NCBI GenBank assembly: GCA_017562135.1
Contig: QEYB01000228.1
Location: 62,001 to 126,000, forward strand
Length of the DNA stretch: 64,000 bases
Reading direction: 5' to 3'
Source: Dipylidium caninum
Taxonomy: Eukaryota > Platyhelminthes > Cestoda > Cyclophyllidea > Dipylidiidae
Shown: one piece after another, positions 1 to 10,753 of the stretch
Numbering within the stretch: position 1 is the first letter of the stretch
Layout: every line of letters begins with the position of its first letter
Made by a program: the position numbers and the translations under genes
Notes under the pieces: generated by a model
The model's input: the letters and a program-made list of their open reading frames with translations, nothing else
Databases searched by the model: none
Told to the model about the DNA's origin: nothing

Positions 1-3000
1 ATTGATGAATATTACTACGGTCGCCAAGAGGGTTCTTCAGCCTATGTCGAAGAGAAGGCTGAGTTCCGTTTTAAATGTGCCGTTTGTCAACGTATGTTCT
101 ACTCCAACATCAAACTCATGCACCATATAATGGGCCATGTTGATGAGTCTATTCAAGCGCTCCTTGGTTTTGCGCTTAATCAATGCCGAATTTGTAATCG
201 AGCCCTTGCCAATGCGTTTTGTCTTCGAGCTCATATGGAGAAGGTGCGTTATTGCCGTTTCAATTTTATCAGTCTAATATGTATTTATCTATTTCAGGAT
301 CACGGTGGTGCAGTTGCGATTGAGACGGCAAAAGTCAATGGGTCTGATGGTACGGGCACTCAAATGACCGCTTCTGGTTTTTCGTGCCGCATTTGTGGAA
401 AGGAAGCCGCCAGTGATCTGGCTCTAGCCCATCACCTCCAGTCTACCCACCGCCAACGTGAAATGCCTTATGTTTGCCGTATCTGTCTATTTCGATCCTC
501 TCTTTACGAAGACATTTTGGATCACTTTAAGAAGGCTCACAATGGCTCAAACCACCTTCTTTGTACATATTGCCTTCGTATCTTTACCCCCTCAGATGCC
601 CGAGTTCCTGGAATTTCTCTGATGTCCCCTACCAGTGGCGGTGGAAGTGGCACCGGTGGTGTGAGTACAGCAGGACTAGGAGCGGGTGTGGGACAAACTC
701 AAGTGTATCTCCAGCATTTACGAATGCATCAGGTTCAACATCAACTTCGTCGCTGTCCTGCTTGTCGGTTGAACTTTACGAACAAGTCGGACTACCAGGT
801 ACACCGGAGGTTGGATCACAAGGCCTGCAGTAGTAGTGCATCAACTGCAGAAAACCCATTAAAGGAACATCAAGCACAACAGGAGCAGCAAAGCGAGCGG
901 GAACAGGAGGTACAGGTCCACTTACAGGAAAAGCAAGAGCCGGAACTAGTTGAAAATGCGGAGGCACATGTACGGGAAACTGACGGTGTGGAACAATTTA
1001 TAGTAAGTGTATTTGGTTACTTCTCAACGCCATTTCAATATAAACGCTTAAATATCATTCATCAAAATCATGCATATCCTCTTAACTTTTTATTTTGTAA
1101 GGCTGATTCTATGGAGCCGGACCAAGTTGTGCAGCAGCAGCAACAGAAGGAAAAGGAAGTCGGGGAGAGTGGAGTTTCGGTACCGCCTCGAGTCGACACC
1201 GTAGTGACAGGACAGAAGCACCCAACGGCTTCTTTCAACGAGAATGCTCCTATAGATTCAGAAGCAGCGACGACAGAAGATGAAAACAGATAATCCTTCT
1301 TAATGCGCCAGAGCCAAGTCGAACTAAAGACCTTTCTGCAACACAACTACCCCCCGAAGCTGAGAACCTCACCTGCTTGGAGTGCGGTGACCCTCTATCC
1401 TCCGGTGATCATAAGTACGTTAGTTTCCTATCCACCTCTTCGTTAATTTCTGATCTACTTGCCCTTTATGCAACATTTATTAAGCTTTCCATTAATTATT
1501 CAAATCACGACAAGTAATTCTTTTGTCCACCGCGGGTCCTTTCTCACTTTGCCCCATCTAGATAAACGAAATGTGTCTGCTTTTATACGCCTGTTTAACT
1601 GTCTTCCGCATCATTATTTATGGCCATGTTTCCATCTCAACGGTTACTGGCACATTTTGTTTCTTTTTACAGACAATATCTCCCTTGCTCAGCTTGCGTG
1701 TTTGCCACTTGCTGCGCCGCTGGCTTTACTCGCCACGTCCATCGTGCCCATATGTACGCCCCGGGAACAGATGTTGGTTCCGCCATGCACACTGGTAGCC
1801 CCATGATCCGCCCTATAGTCACCTTTGACTGGATTGCACATCCGAAAATGCCAGAGGAGGCAAGAATGGAATCTTCATCAGAAGCCCCGAAGGAGACAGA
1901 ACCTCCCTCAATGGAATCAATGGAGGTGGAAGAGCAAGCAGAGGCAAGTATGGATGTGCTGTCAGACGTTCAATTTGCCTGTCCAAGATGCGCTTTGTCG
2001 GGAGTTGACGGCAACACGTTAGCACGGCATTTGGTAGAAGAATGTGGCGTAGAGGGGGCCACTCTTCAACCAGATCCCGAAATAGTCTCGGCGCGACTAC
2101 AGGCAGAGGAGCAGATGCGATTACAGCAAGAACAGGAGCAACACCAGGTGGGTAGACTTCTCATTTATCCTATTTTTTTTAATTGCATGCGAAGAACCTC
2201 TGGGTTGTTAAACTTACGTTTCATCCGACCAGACATTAAGAAGCAGTTTGAGTTATTACTTGTCCACCTGGTTGACCTGTCAGTGGTATTTTCTTCTATG
2301 ACAATGTTACTGCACATATGTCGCCGTGTTTTCGGTCTTATGCCCTGGCCTGTTTGTGTGGTGTTCTTTTTGCTTCCTATCCGGACAAACATGTCAGCCT
2401 GTTCGTTTTTAAATTCCAATTTTCTCCAAAATCGCGTGATTTCGTTTCATCCACTTTTACTATTAGTAAACATGGGACTGAAATTGTGGGGGATTGGGGC
2501 AAGTGGGTGACCGAATGTTACTCCTGTGTCTGATGCTTGCTTCAGCTTCTTAAGCCGCCTTTTTACGAGTATCAGGACTAGCGTCAAATTCTGACGTAAA
2601 ACCTCAAATCAAACGATTGTTTGAAATAGTTAAAACTTATTTAAAGACAATACCGTTAATTCTTCCGAAAAACAGCTTAGCTGTTGAATTCATAAAGACT
2701 ATCATTTTGTAATCCCATGCCCTTGGTTTTCGGATTTTTACACAAACATGCATTTGAGATAGTTTAAGGAATGGCGTCGGGGTAGAATTTACGGAGATCA
2801 GAACATTTTTAGTTATCTCAAATACCTTTTAAAAGTGGCTTTTCAGGTTTTATGATGTCAATAATAAATGTTTTGGGAAATAAGCTCCGTAATAACTTAA
2901 CAGTCACATAAACCGACCTATTTATTATCCTGACCGGCGTTTGACGCTTTTGTCAGAGCAAAAGTCTGCCTGTTATTAGTTTAAGGGGGCAGAGATCAAG

Positions 3001-3883
3001 TGTAGACAAAAGAAGTGGGGTCTGAAGTAGGAACTTTGACGCTCAAGGAGGACCATGTACACAACTTGCGTCATGATACTACAAGAAGGTCGACTAAGAT
3101 TACATATAGACTTGATTTTAACGCAAATTAATAAGTGAAAATGTAAGTTTGAAGTTTATAAGCGTCATTTGTGTGTGCTGAAAGGTCTTCACTTAGCTTT
3201 TGAGAAACGACTAAAGGGCAAAAGAGGACATGAACAAGTTAACCTTCTCGATGGTAGTTGCGGTGAAATCTGACGAAATTTAAAGTAACTCGTCTTTTCA
3301 TACAGGCCGCGTATGAAGCGGGCGCTGTTCAAGGTGACGATACCGGGGTGTACGCTCTCCAGTCCGTAGCCGGAGGCGATGAAAATACGGCAGGACTCCA
3401 CGAAGGAACAACAGATGCCACCGGGGCTCCAGTAGCCATTGCCCAACAAGCAATTACTCTGGGCACAGCAGGCAACCTCCCAGCCACAATTGACATTACT
3501 GACGCCGGCGGTGAGGTTGTCCAGCGCCTGGTGTTGCCTGAGGATCTTCAACTCGAGCCGGGGCAGACTCTGATTCTCATTCAAGGCGAGGACGGCCAGC
3601 CACAGCTGGCAGTTATCAATCAGGCTGGTGAGTACCACACGGTTTTCCGTGTTGGTTCCACACTTTCCTTATCGTGACCTTTCCTATCTTTTAGACTGGG
3701 ATGCTAGCAGTCAACAACAGATGGTGTTACAGACCGAGGACGATACATCGAATCTCCTACTCTATGGAAATGTGAGTTTTTATTCTTCCCTACCCTCGGA
3801 AAATTCTCTTCTCTTTCACCTTTTTATCATCCTTGTTTTAGGCGGAGGCGGACACAGCAGAGGAGAAGGAGAATAAATTGTAA
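1..3883 (+). CDS. POGZ/ZNF280-type C2H2 zinc-finger protein, 3' part
   Basis: Proposed exons: 1-243, 298-1002, 1102-1200, 1290-1414, 1673-2147, 3306-3627, 3695-3771, 3842-3883 (stop TAA 3881-3883). All phases agree, giving 695 aa. The 5' end lies outside the window. Splicing restores fingers across introns: the last His of finger 2 lies just past the 54-bp intron 244-297, and a CLEC motif in exon 4 joins a CSAC...TCC...HVHRAH finger in exon 5. Exon 2 has fingers beginning MPYVCRIC and LLCTYC, then RRCPAC. This order, the later CLEC plus TCC pair and a 'WIAH' segment match the vertebrate POGZ/ZNF280 finger block. One finger (Cys ~170/173, His ~221/225) carries a ~50-residue Gly/Ser-rich loop. 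The C-terminal 146 aa are acidic and Gln-rich. No CENP-B-like or DDE domain is seen. A nuclear DNA- or chromatin-binding role is inferred from the family. The least certain junction is 1200/1290 (donor GTAGTG). Confidence 0.82.
2148..3305 (+). other. Large intron of the zinc-finger gene
   Basis: This 1,158-bp intron has donor GTGGGT and an acceptor ending in TACAG. It is AT-rich and I see no RNA gene or recognisable repeat in it. Reading frames inside it are short and of unbiased composition. Confidence 0.75.
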
Positions 3884-4360
3884 TTGTTTTTTTCGCGATG
3901 TAGGATACTAATCTATTTTCAAGTACATGTCATCAATGCCCGTATTTTGTTAATTCCATAGGGCATGTTGTGGCCATGTCGATAGTTGGGAGGGCAAATT
4001 TTTCGATGAATGTTTCACTTTTTTATCTTAGATGGGATTTTAGATTTTAGGAAATAACGTGGAGGTCTATTTGGCTGACCATGAGTAGGGATTTTGCGAG
4101 GGCTTTTTGGTCACCTGCACCAATTGTGGAGGTGGTTGATCTGTACTTCCTCTTGTTTTTCACAGGGGTAACCTTTTAACCTTAGGTAAATAACGCTTAC
4201 AAGCCTGGCAAATAGCCACAACTTTTTAGTATTTATGGATGTGAAAGGTAAGACGATCAGATGGACAAATAGAGGATGCTATTTGGAAGGTTAGAAACAA
4301 ATCAAACGAAGAGAATAATGGTGTTGGTGACGGAGAAAGGTGAGGACGATATGAGTTTGA
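3884..4360. other. Short intergenic stretch
   Basis: This lies between two convergent transcription units: the zinc-finger gene (+) ends at 3,883 and C-terminal exons (-) end at 4,361. An AATAAA overlaps the last codons of the zinc-finger gene at 3,872-3,877, but no well-placed poly(A) signal follows it. Nothing else is recognised. Confidence 0.5.
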
Positions 4361-4603
4361 TTACTTGGATTTGAGACGTTGCAGCAATCGCTCTTTCCAC
4401 ACCTCTTCGGGGATGTGCTTCGCCCACGTAGGCAAATTTGAATCGGGCAATCGAAAACCACGTAGACAGGCCTTGATTTCACTAGCTTTTTCTGAATTAA
4501 AAGAAAGGATAAGTCATCCAAAACCATGAGGAGGTCCCGAAAAGCCACAGGATCCCACCTGGCCATGGCAATCACATGAAGCAGTTTTTCCTGTTGTTTG
4601 ATG
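4361..4603 (-). CDS. C-terminal exons of an unrecognised minus-strand protein
   Basis: Two adjoining stretches read as convincing protein on the minus strand. The upstream one, about 4,525-4,603, follows an acceptor (TTTCATAG) and reads IKQQEKLLHVIAMARW, then DPVAFRDLLM. The downstream one ends at a TAA (4,361-4,363) and reads RGFRLPDSNLPTWAKH, then IPEEVWKERLLQRLKSK. They are in different frames with a stop between, so a small intron must join them. The obvious candidate, 33 bp from GTTTTG to TTCAG, breaks the frame by phase. An alternative acceptor (ATCAAG) restores it but is weak, so the exact junction is unresolved or the gene is damaged. A 26-bp micro-exon near 4,703-4,728 could precede. 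Farther upstream a dispersed repeat intervenes. I do not recognise the family. Confidence 0.5.
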
Positions 4604-4739
4604 CTATGAAACAGGCGCTTTTGTTTACTCTCTGTTCAGCTATACGATAGTTTTATTCATAAATCTCAAAGACATCCTTCTTACTCACTTTGTAGAGTCC
4701 TTTTCGTGTTTACACTACATTATTATTTTGATTTTCGCG

Positions 4740-5160
4740 GAAACTAGATGGAAACAAGATGCGATTTAAATTTGCTATTCTTGTACAAGTTCACATTGAA
4801 TCCTAGGGCGACTGTTCAAGCTTCGAGAGACATGAATGAGGCGCGCAGAGATGAATCCACTAATGAAAGCGATTCCTAATGTTGATTCGAAAAAAACTCG
4901 TTCTGTTAATTTGGGCATCGTGAAGGAGACTCGAGGAAGACCGTCGGCCAGTGTTGATGACGAGGAGGAGGAAATAAAGACGACGACTGTAAAACTATTC
5001 GTGAACTTAGGACTAAACTATGAATTTGCAATACGACTACGGCTGTGTTAAAGAATCTAAGGTGAATATAAAGAAAGAACAAACAGCATTTGTCAATCGG
5101 CACGGCGCAATGATTCTGCAATGACAACGCACAACGACCAAATAAGGCTTCAATTACGAT
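4740..5160 (-). repeat. Degenerate copy of the dispersed repeat family, inverted
   Basis: Read on the minus strand, this stretch carries the same ordered landmarks as copies near 32-33, 39, 51 and 57 kb. They are a 'cagtcgtcgtc...tcctcctcctcgtcatcaaca' block, then 'cattagtggattca', then a 'cctcattcatg' block. It is heavily diverged. It is the only copy noticed in the gene-dense left end of the window, and it separates the C-terminal exons at 4.4-4.6 kb from any more 5' exons. Confidence 0.5.
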
Positions 5161-5500
5161 TGACAAATTAACTTCTCGAAATTATGAAAAATTTCCCACA
5201 TCCTCCATATTCACCCAACATTTCTCCGGGCCGGTTATTGCCTTTTTCCTACTTACGTCTTATTGTTAAGAGAAGAAAAATACATTAATCAAAATGGCGC
5301 TATAAAAAAACTTTGAATAGTTCATTAACTCTAAAAATAAACATTTTTTCAAAAAGGCATATGTAACTTGCCCCATTGTTGACAGAAAAGCGTCGATTCC
5401 AATGGAAAGTAGTTAGATTTAAAACAGTAAATAGTGTAAGGAATTGCGCATTTTTTTTCATTTTTACTCAACGCCTTTTCACAGTTTACGACTTAACATA

Positions 5501-5506
5501 TTTATT
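5501..5506 (-). terminator. Poly(A) signal AATAAA of the 5.5-6.6 kb gene
   Basis: On the minus strand AATAAA begins about 25 bases after the stop codon of the four-exon gene at 5,531-6,582. This close spacing supports the 3' end of that model. Confidence 0.6.
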
Positions 5507-5530
5507 CCCAAATTGATACGGCATCAGCTC

Positions 5531-6582
5531 CTAAATCCCCCGTCCACGGAATAGTAGACATTCTGAAGTCGTCACACTCTGCTTTGGTGATGGCTCAAAC
5601 TGTCTATTCCAGTAAAACAAGCGACCAGCCAAAAGCAGCCGACCCTCGCTGTTAAAGCCGCCCCAATGGAAGGAGGTCAGGAGTCCTGAGATCCCAGGGA
5701 AGTTGACGAAAAGGTCAGTATCAACAAGTTGACAATTTCGTCAGCGCATGTAAGGGCATTTAAATAAAAGAATAAGGTAGGGGGAGAGGGGGGTTCCAGT
5801 TTTTCGGTTTTACGTTTTGTTACCAGAGAATGACACGTATATAAAGCCGTTGACGGTGCTAATCATTAATCTCATTTCGCGTCCTATCGACTGAGATAGA
5901 TTATAATTTTGTCAAAACCAGTCTCAAGATCGTAAACTCACCTTCGGGCAGGGGGATCCGTTTGTCTCCTTCACTCCATGGCGCATTCCACAAAAGAGCC
6001 GGTGACGACTCATCCACCTAGGAAAGACAAGCAGTCAACGTATCAACTACTAGGTGGAATCTTACCTCGGGCGAAATGGTTCTCGAAACACCACCGGAGC
6101 TCAGGCTCCTTCGAGCAGTATCATTAGCCTTGATATCGTCTGACGGATGGGCGACCAAGTCGTCTTCATTCTGACTGTTGCTCCCGCTGTCGTCATCAGT
6201 CGTGTCACCACTTTCCAACAGGGTGTAGCCCTCCTGCTCGGGTGAGAAGAGCGGGTCTTCGGTGTCTTCAAAGATTTCAGCCTGACTGCTAAGTCCAGAA
6301 GAAGTTGATTCACGTCTGCTGGTGATGTCCGCGTCCCGCATCGCCTCCCTGTGTGGGATGGTAAGGACACAGTTCATGCTCCTACGCATTATTTTACGTC
6401 AAGCAGACAAGCTGGTCCCAGCTACGTATTCCAAAGAGAAAAAAACTCCCCGCCACATCATAACCAGTTGCCCAAAGCAAAGACGGCGCCATCGGGAGGG
6501 GGGCGGAACATCGCGATAGTAAATCAACCTGAGACCAACTGCTGACTTTTTCGCCCAATGCTCGCATCGTCGCCTCTTCCAT
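5531..6582 (-). CDS. Unrecognised 232-aa protein, four exons
   Basis: Exons in transcript order: 6582-6398, 6348-6066, 6017-5942, 5685-5531. Intron phases (2, 0, 1) close perfectly, giving 699 nt from ATG (6582-6580) to TAG (5533-5531). Introns are 49, 48 and 256 bp, with donors GTAAAA, GTAAGA and GTGAGT. The N-terminal third is hydrophobic and globular-looking (MEEATMRALGEK, then WSQVDLLSRC and SLLWATGYDVAG). The middle (about residues 70-155) is Ser/Asp/Glu-rich and probably disordered. The C-terminal 75 residues look globular again (PALLWNAPW, LTSFHWGGFN, LLLAGRLFYW). I cannot name the family. The split hydrophobic-acidic-hydrophobic layout could be one folded domain with a long insertion. 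The start is the first ATG after an in-frame stop, but an upstream exon cannot be excluded. Confidence 0.7.
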
Positions 6583-7419
6583 GGAAAAAGACCGAGGCGA
6601 CAAACCAGTGAAGAAAATCGGTCAAATCGTGCAATTAAGGTTAACTTCTGCACAAGTTGCCCACCGCCGTTACATGTTCTCGCTTGCCCCTTTGCTTTAC
6701 TTGGTTAAAAACCTTGCTTCCGAGATGATAGACCGCGAAAGCCATCTCGCCCTTCTGGTGGCGTACTACCGAGGTTACTTTCGTTACGAAATTAGCAAAC
6801 TAATGAGATCACCGAGCACGGAAGAGATTGAGTTATTGTCAGGATGAAACAGGCCGCGCCTCACATTGTCAATCGGAAATCCTGTGCTGCCATCAAAAGG
6901 TATGCGAATGTCAGGAAATGTCTACAGACTCGCAAATAGCCAAGCTTATCTGAGCGGTGAAAGTGACTAAATCTAAGACGATTTGTAGACAGTGGAATTA
7001 TGAGAAGTCGACGAGATTTGGTTTGATTTGCACCGACAATTTGGAGAAAGTTGGAGAACATTGTGAATACACGTCAAGACCCACTGTCAGGGAAGACGTA
7101 TTTCCCACCACTTTAGCGATATTTGATGATCAAGCGACTATCCAGTGCTCTAAGTGACAGGTAACTTCAACAAAAAGCGGAGCATACAAGCGAGAGAATT
7201 AGTAACCCATTCACACAACATCACCAAAACAAATAAAAATGAATAAAGAAGAGAGTAGCTAGAAAATGGCGAATTTATCCAAGACTCAGTACAGAAATTA
7301 AGCAAAAATGCTGACACAGAGTTCAGTCTAAAATAGTAAAACCCTTCTAAAAGAACACTAATCGAAAAAGGGGAGCAAAAATGGGAAGCCTTGAGTAATA
7401 AGAGAAGGAAAAGGGGCTA
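6583..7419. other. Intergenic, nothing recognised
   Basis: This lies between the start of the 232-aa gene and the 3' end of COQ8, both on the minus strand. ORFs here are short and on the opposite strand, without splice support. No obvious poly(A) signal for COQ8 was found on the minus strand. Confidence 0.5.
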
Positions 7420-10400
7420 TTAACCCGATTCCCGTGTGTCCTCCAGTCCATAAACATAGTTGCCCGTGATTTCCTGGAAGAGCTTTCGACAATCGACCAC
7501 AGCGCCAAGTTTACTGCAGAGTAGGAAGCAGCCAGACATTTTGCGATGAAGAGAATATGTCTCCGATGGCGGTGGAGTGAGTCGATGTTCTAACATCACG
7601 GGAATTATTCGGTTAATACGGTAGGTGATCGACTGGTGACCGAAGTCAAAAGGTAGCTCAGAGGCGAAAGCCTCACCCAACACACTGACTGCCTCCGCGT
7701 GGGCATCCAGGAAGGCCTGAAAAGAGAAAGAAACAACGTTATCGCGATAGAAGACAGAAAGACTGCAGCACAGTGATGATTGTATTTGGAAATTTGTATA
7801 GAATGATTCGCAGGAAGTTTGCATGAACAATTATCTAGTTTCTCAAAGATAATAGTAAGCGTATTCTAAGTGTTTTCGGCTCAGGAGTGGAAATTAATTG
7901 AAAAAAAGGGGCGAAACTCTACAACATTCCTCGGAACTCGATTTTCACGCTTTTGTTCAGCAGTAAACAAAGAAATAGCGCACCAAATCACCAACCTTTG
8001 TTTCGTAGCCCGTTAGAAATCCCAACCGTCTAGAGTACTCCAGAATGCCCGCCTTGTCGTTCTTCGACGCAGCCACAATGACTTGCAAGTAGTCATCCAC
8101 AAATCGGCGTGGATATTCTCTCGACGCGCCAAAGTCGAGAAGGATAATCTGTAATTGAAATGTTTACTCCCCAATAACGGTGTAGAACAGTAACAATAAG
8201 ACGGGCTCACTTTATTTAATTCCTCGGAGTAAAGGAAATTAGACCAATTTGGATCGGTCTGCATGGTGTTGAAGACGAAAACTTCGAGGAGACAAAGGCG
8301 TAAAATGTTTTCCCCAATCTAAAAATACGAATTATCGGACAGGAATTCACAAACAAATCAACGAAATATCAGTATTTCGGTGGGAAATTCACTAAAGTTC
8401 ATTAGGTTTTCACTCATGATTGATTGAAAATTGTGCTTAAATAAGAGTGTCCTATAGAAACATTCATTAACCTCTTCTCTTACCCAATTTCGGACATCCT
8501 GGGATAGGGTAACACACTCATCAAGAACAATACCATCGAAATACTCGGTGGTGTAGACCCTTCGTGTAGAGAGATCATGGAAGACCTGAGGAACCACGAA
8601 AACGGGATCATTTTCAAGCAGGCGAGCAAATTTTTCCGCGTAGGCGGCTTCGCGTAAATAATCACACTCCCACTTGAGTTCAGTTTTGGCAGTACGAATA
8701 GCCGATTCGGCGTACATACCGCGAGGCAAAAAGTTAAAATTATTGAGGAGCATTGTGATGTTCGCTATATCGGTATCAATGCTCTTGGCTACTCCAGGGT
8801 ACTGGACCTTCATGGCCAAACGCCTGACAAAAGCAATAATAGACTTCGCATTGACAATCATCCATACGACTCAATTAACGGTAATTTGCTTCTAAAATCT
8901 TTGTCACCTCTAATCCCGGTTAATACTAGGAAATACTAGAAAACTACTGTTAGAACCACTGGGAAATATGTCAGGAAGGCAGGTGAAAATTGTAGTAACT
9001 ATAATGACACATCCTCCATTAGTTGTAAAAGTATTAAAATAAGTCCGTATAAAACTGAAGGTCCTTAGTTTAGCCGAATTTTGTTTGCACGATCTATGAA
9101 TTTTATTTCATAGAAACGAAAGTTATTCACGGAGTTTGTATAGCGTGTGAATGAAATCCATTAGTAACAGAAAGTACTGACGAATGGCTGTGATTATAAA
9201 TAGTTTGAAAATGTATCAATCAGAAAAAATTGAAATTTTTAAAGCTAAAGCATTGAAACGAATTAGGGCAACTGCGCGACAGAAAACAAATTAATGAATG
9301 TAAATAAGATTAACAGATTACAAAGAACTTCTAAAAAAGTTGCAAAATCATTCATTTTTCGATAAAAAGACTTTGCTGGTTTATTACGACTTGCGAAGCG
9401 AATACTTTGATAACGGCGTTAATTTCTCCGCATGGAGAATTTAGTTGTCCTTAGATGACCTTCTTACCCTTGCTGGTAATCCATATTTGTGCTTCATAAA
9501 AAGTGATCATTAAATCAAGAAATTTAATTTCTATTTAATAAACATATGACAAATATTTAGCAAAAAATTGAATGAAAGGCAACTGAGGCGGTAATTCACA
9601 AAAACTCAAAGCATGAAATAAATCCAATATTGAATTTGGGACAACCCTTCGTAGTATTGAAAAGGACAATTTAGCGTAAACAAAAACTACAAACACACCC
9701 ATTTGAAGACAAATTTGTAATATAAAGCTCTGAAATTCGGAGAATTAAGATCTACGATCTACTTAAAGGTCAAATGATTTCTTTCTCTCAATTAAACTAT
9801 TCGGAATGACCATATTTTCACACAAACCAGGATTAACTAACAGTTGCAAGCATTCAGAATGAAAAAATAAAGACAATATAAACAAATTACCGGCCATCAG
9901 GAAGAACGGCCATATGAACCTGGCCGATGCTAGCAGCTGCGAAAGGTTGCTCGTCAAATGAAACCAGTCTGTTCTTCCACCCAGTTCCCAATTCCGAGTC
10001 AACTACTTCATACATCTGGGAAGTTGGCATAAAATCTGCAGACTGCCGAACGCGTTCAAAAATTTTTTGAACCTTCGGGCTAACTACTGAACTGTCTGAT
10101 CATAAAAATAGGGGCAAAGTAGCAAACTACCCTGTATGCTAAGCATTTGACCCAATTTGAGAGCAGCACCACGCATACGACATAGCGTATCCACAATTCT
10201 TTCCAGGTTAGCGTCGTTTAAAAAGATATTTGATGAGCTTTTTTCACCTGGTGCACCCATGGTACGTTTTGCATATTCAGCTGCTGCTCCGAGTCCCAAA
10301 CCAACGAATAAATCTAAGTTTAAATCCAAGATGAAAAATTGACTTTACTGCCGAAGCCGGCAGCCCTTCCAATTCGAGAGACGGGGACGCGGCGTTGTTT

Positions 10401-10697
10401 AGAGCAACGCAATGTTCTTTTTTCAGATGAAGAGTTAGAAGTGTCTGAGGCCGAAGTTGAGTATCTACGTTTTTTGACTGAAAAATCCGATGTAGATCGG
10501 ATATAGTTTGCGGGGAAAATGTGCGCCTTGGACGAATCACAGGGCGTCAGAGGGCGATTACACCTTCGGCTTGGAAGACAATCACACGCTCCTAGGAGGC
10601 GCAGTAGTATTTTTGTTTCATTCTTTCCAATAGTTGCTGCTGTCCATAAGACGCTAGATGCACCCCGTAAAACTTTAAAGTAATCAACCATTGGCAT
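7420..10697 (-). CDS. COQ8: Atypical kinase COQ8 (ADCK3/ADCK4 family), complete
   Basis: Exons in transcript order: 10697-10349, 10313-10131, 10095-9891, 8823-8484, 8318-8211, 8148-7996, 7716-7420. They total 1,635 nt, 544 aa, with every phase closing. It is a mitochondrial inner-membrane/matrix UbiB-family atypical kinase-ATPase needed for coenzyme Q synthesis. The family signatures are all present: KxGQ motif ([11 protein letters not shown], ~167-177), Ala-rich loop ([10 protein letters not shown], ~229-238), the nucleotide-contacting Lys in LAMKVQYPG (~251), ECDY (~298), QTDPNWSNF (~379-387) and [10 protein letters not shown] (DFG ~400-402). The end matches the family's conserved ETYSLHRKM region. 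The first 90 residues are basic and Ser-rich, as expected for a mitochondrial presequence. Similarity to human COQ8A is continuous from RVPVSRIGR onward. No catalytic residue is missing. The start is the first in-frame ATG. Confidence 0.96.
8824..9890 (-). other. Intron of COQ8
   Basis: This 1,067-bp intron is AT-rich. It separates the exon ending LPDGR from the exon starting with AMKVQYPG. The other COQ8 introns are 35 to 279 bp. Nothing else is recognised in it. Confidence 0.8.
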
Positions 10698-10748
10698 CCC
10701 AACGCAGAAGAGCCGAGAAGCCGAATCAAAAACACCGCCCTACTAGCG

Positions 10749-10753
10749 ATTGG
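10749..10753 (-). promoter_or_regulatory. CCAAT box upstream of COQ8
   Basis: ATTGG on the plus strand, which is CCAAT in the direction of COQ8, about 52 bp before its ATG. This is a typical spacing for a TATA-less housekeeping promoter. Function is inferred from position only. Confidence 0.35.
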
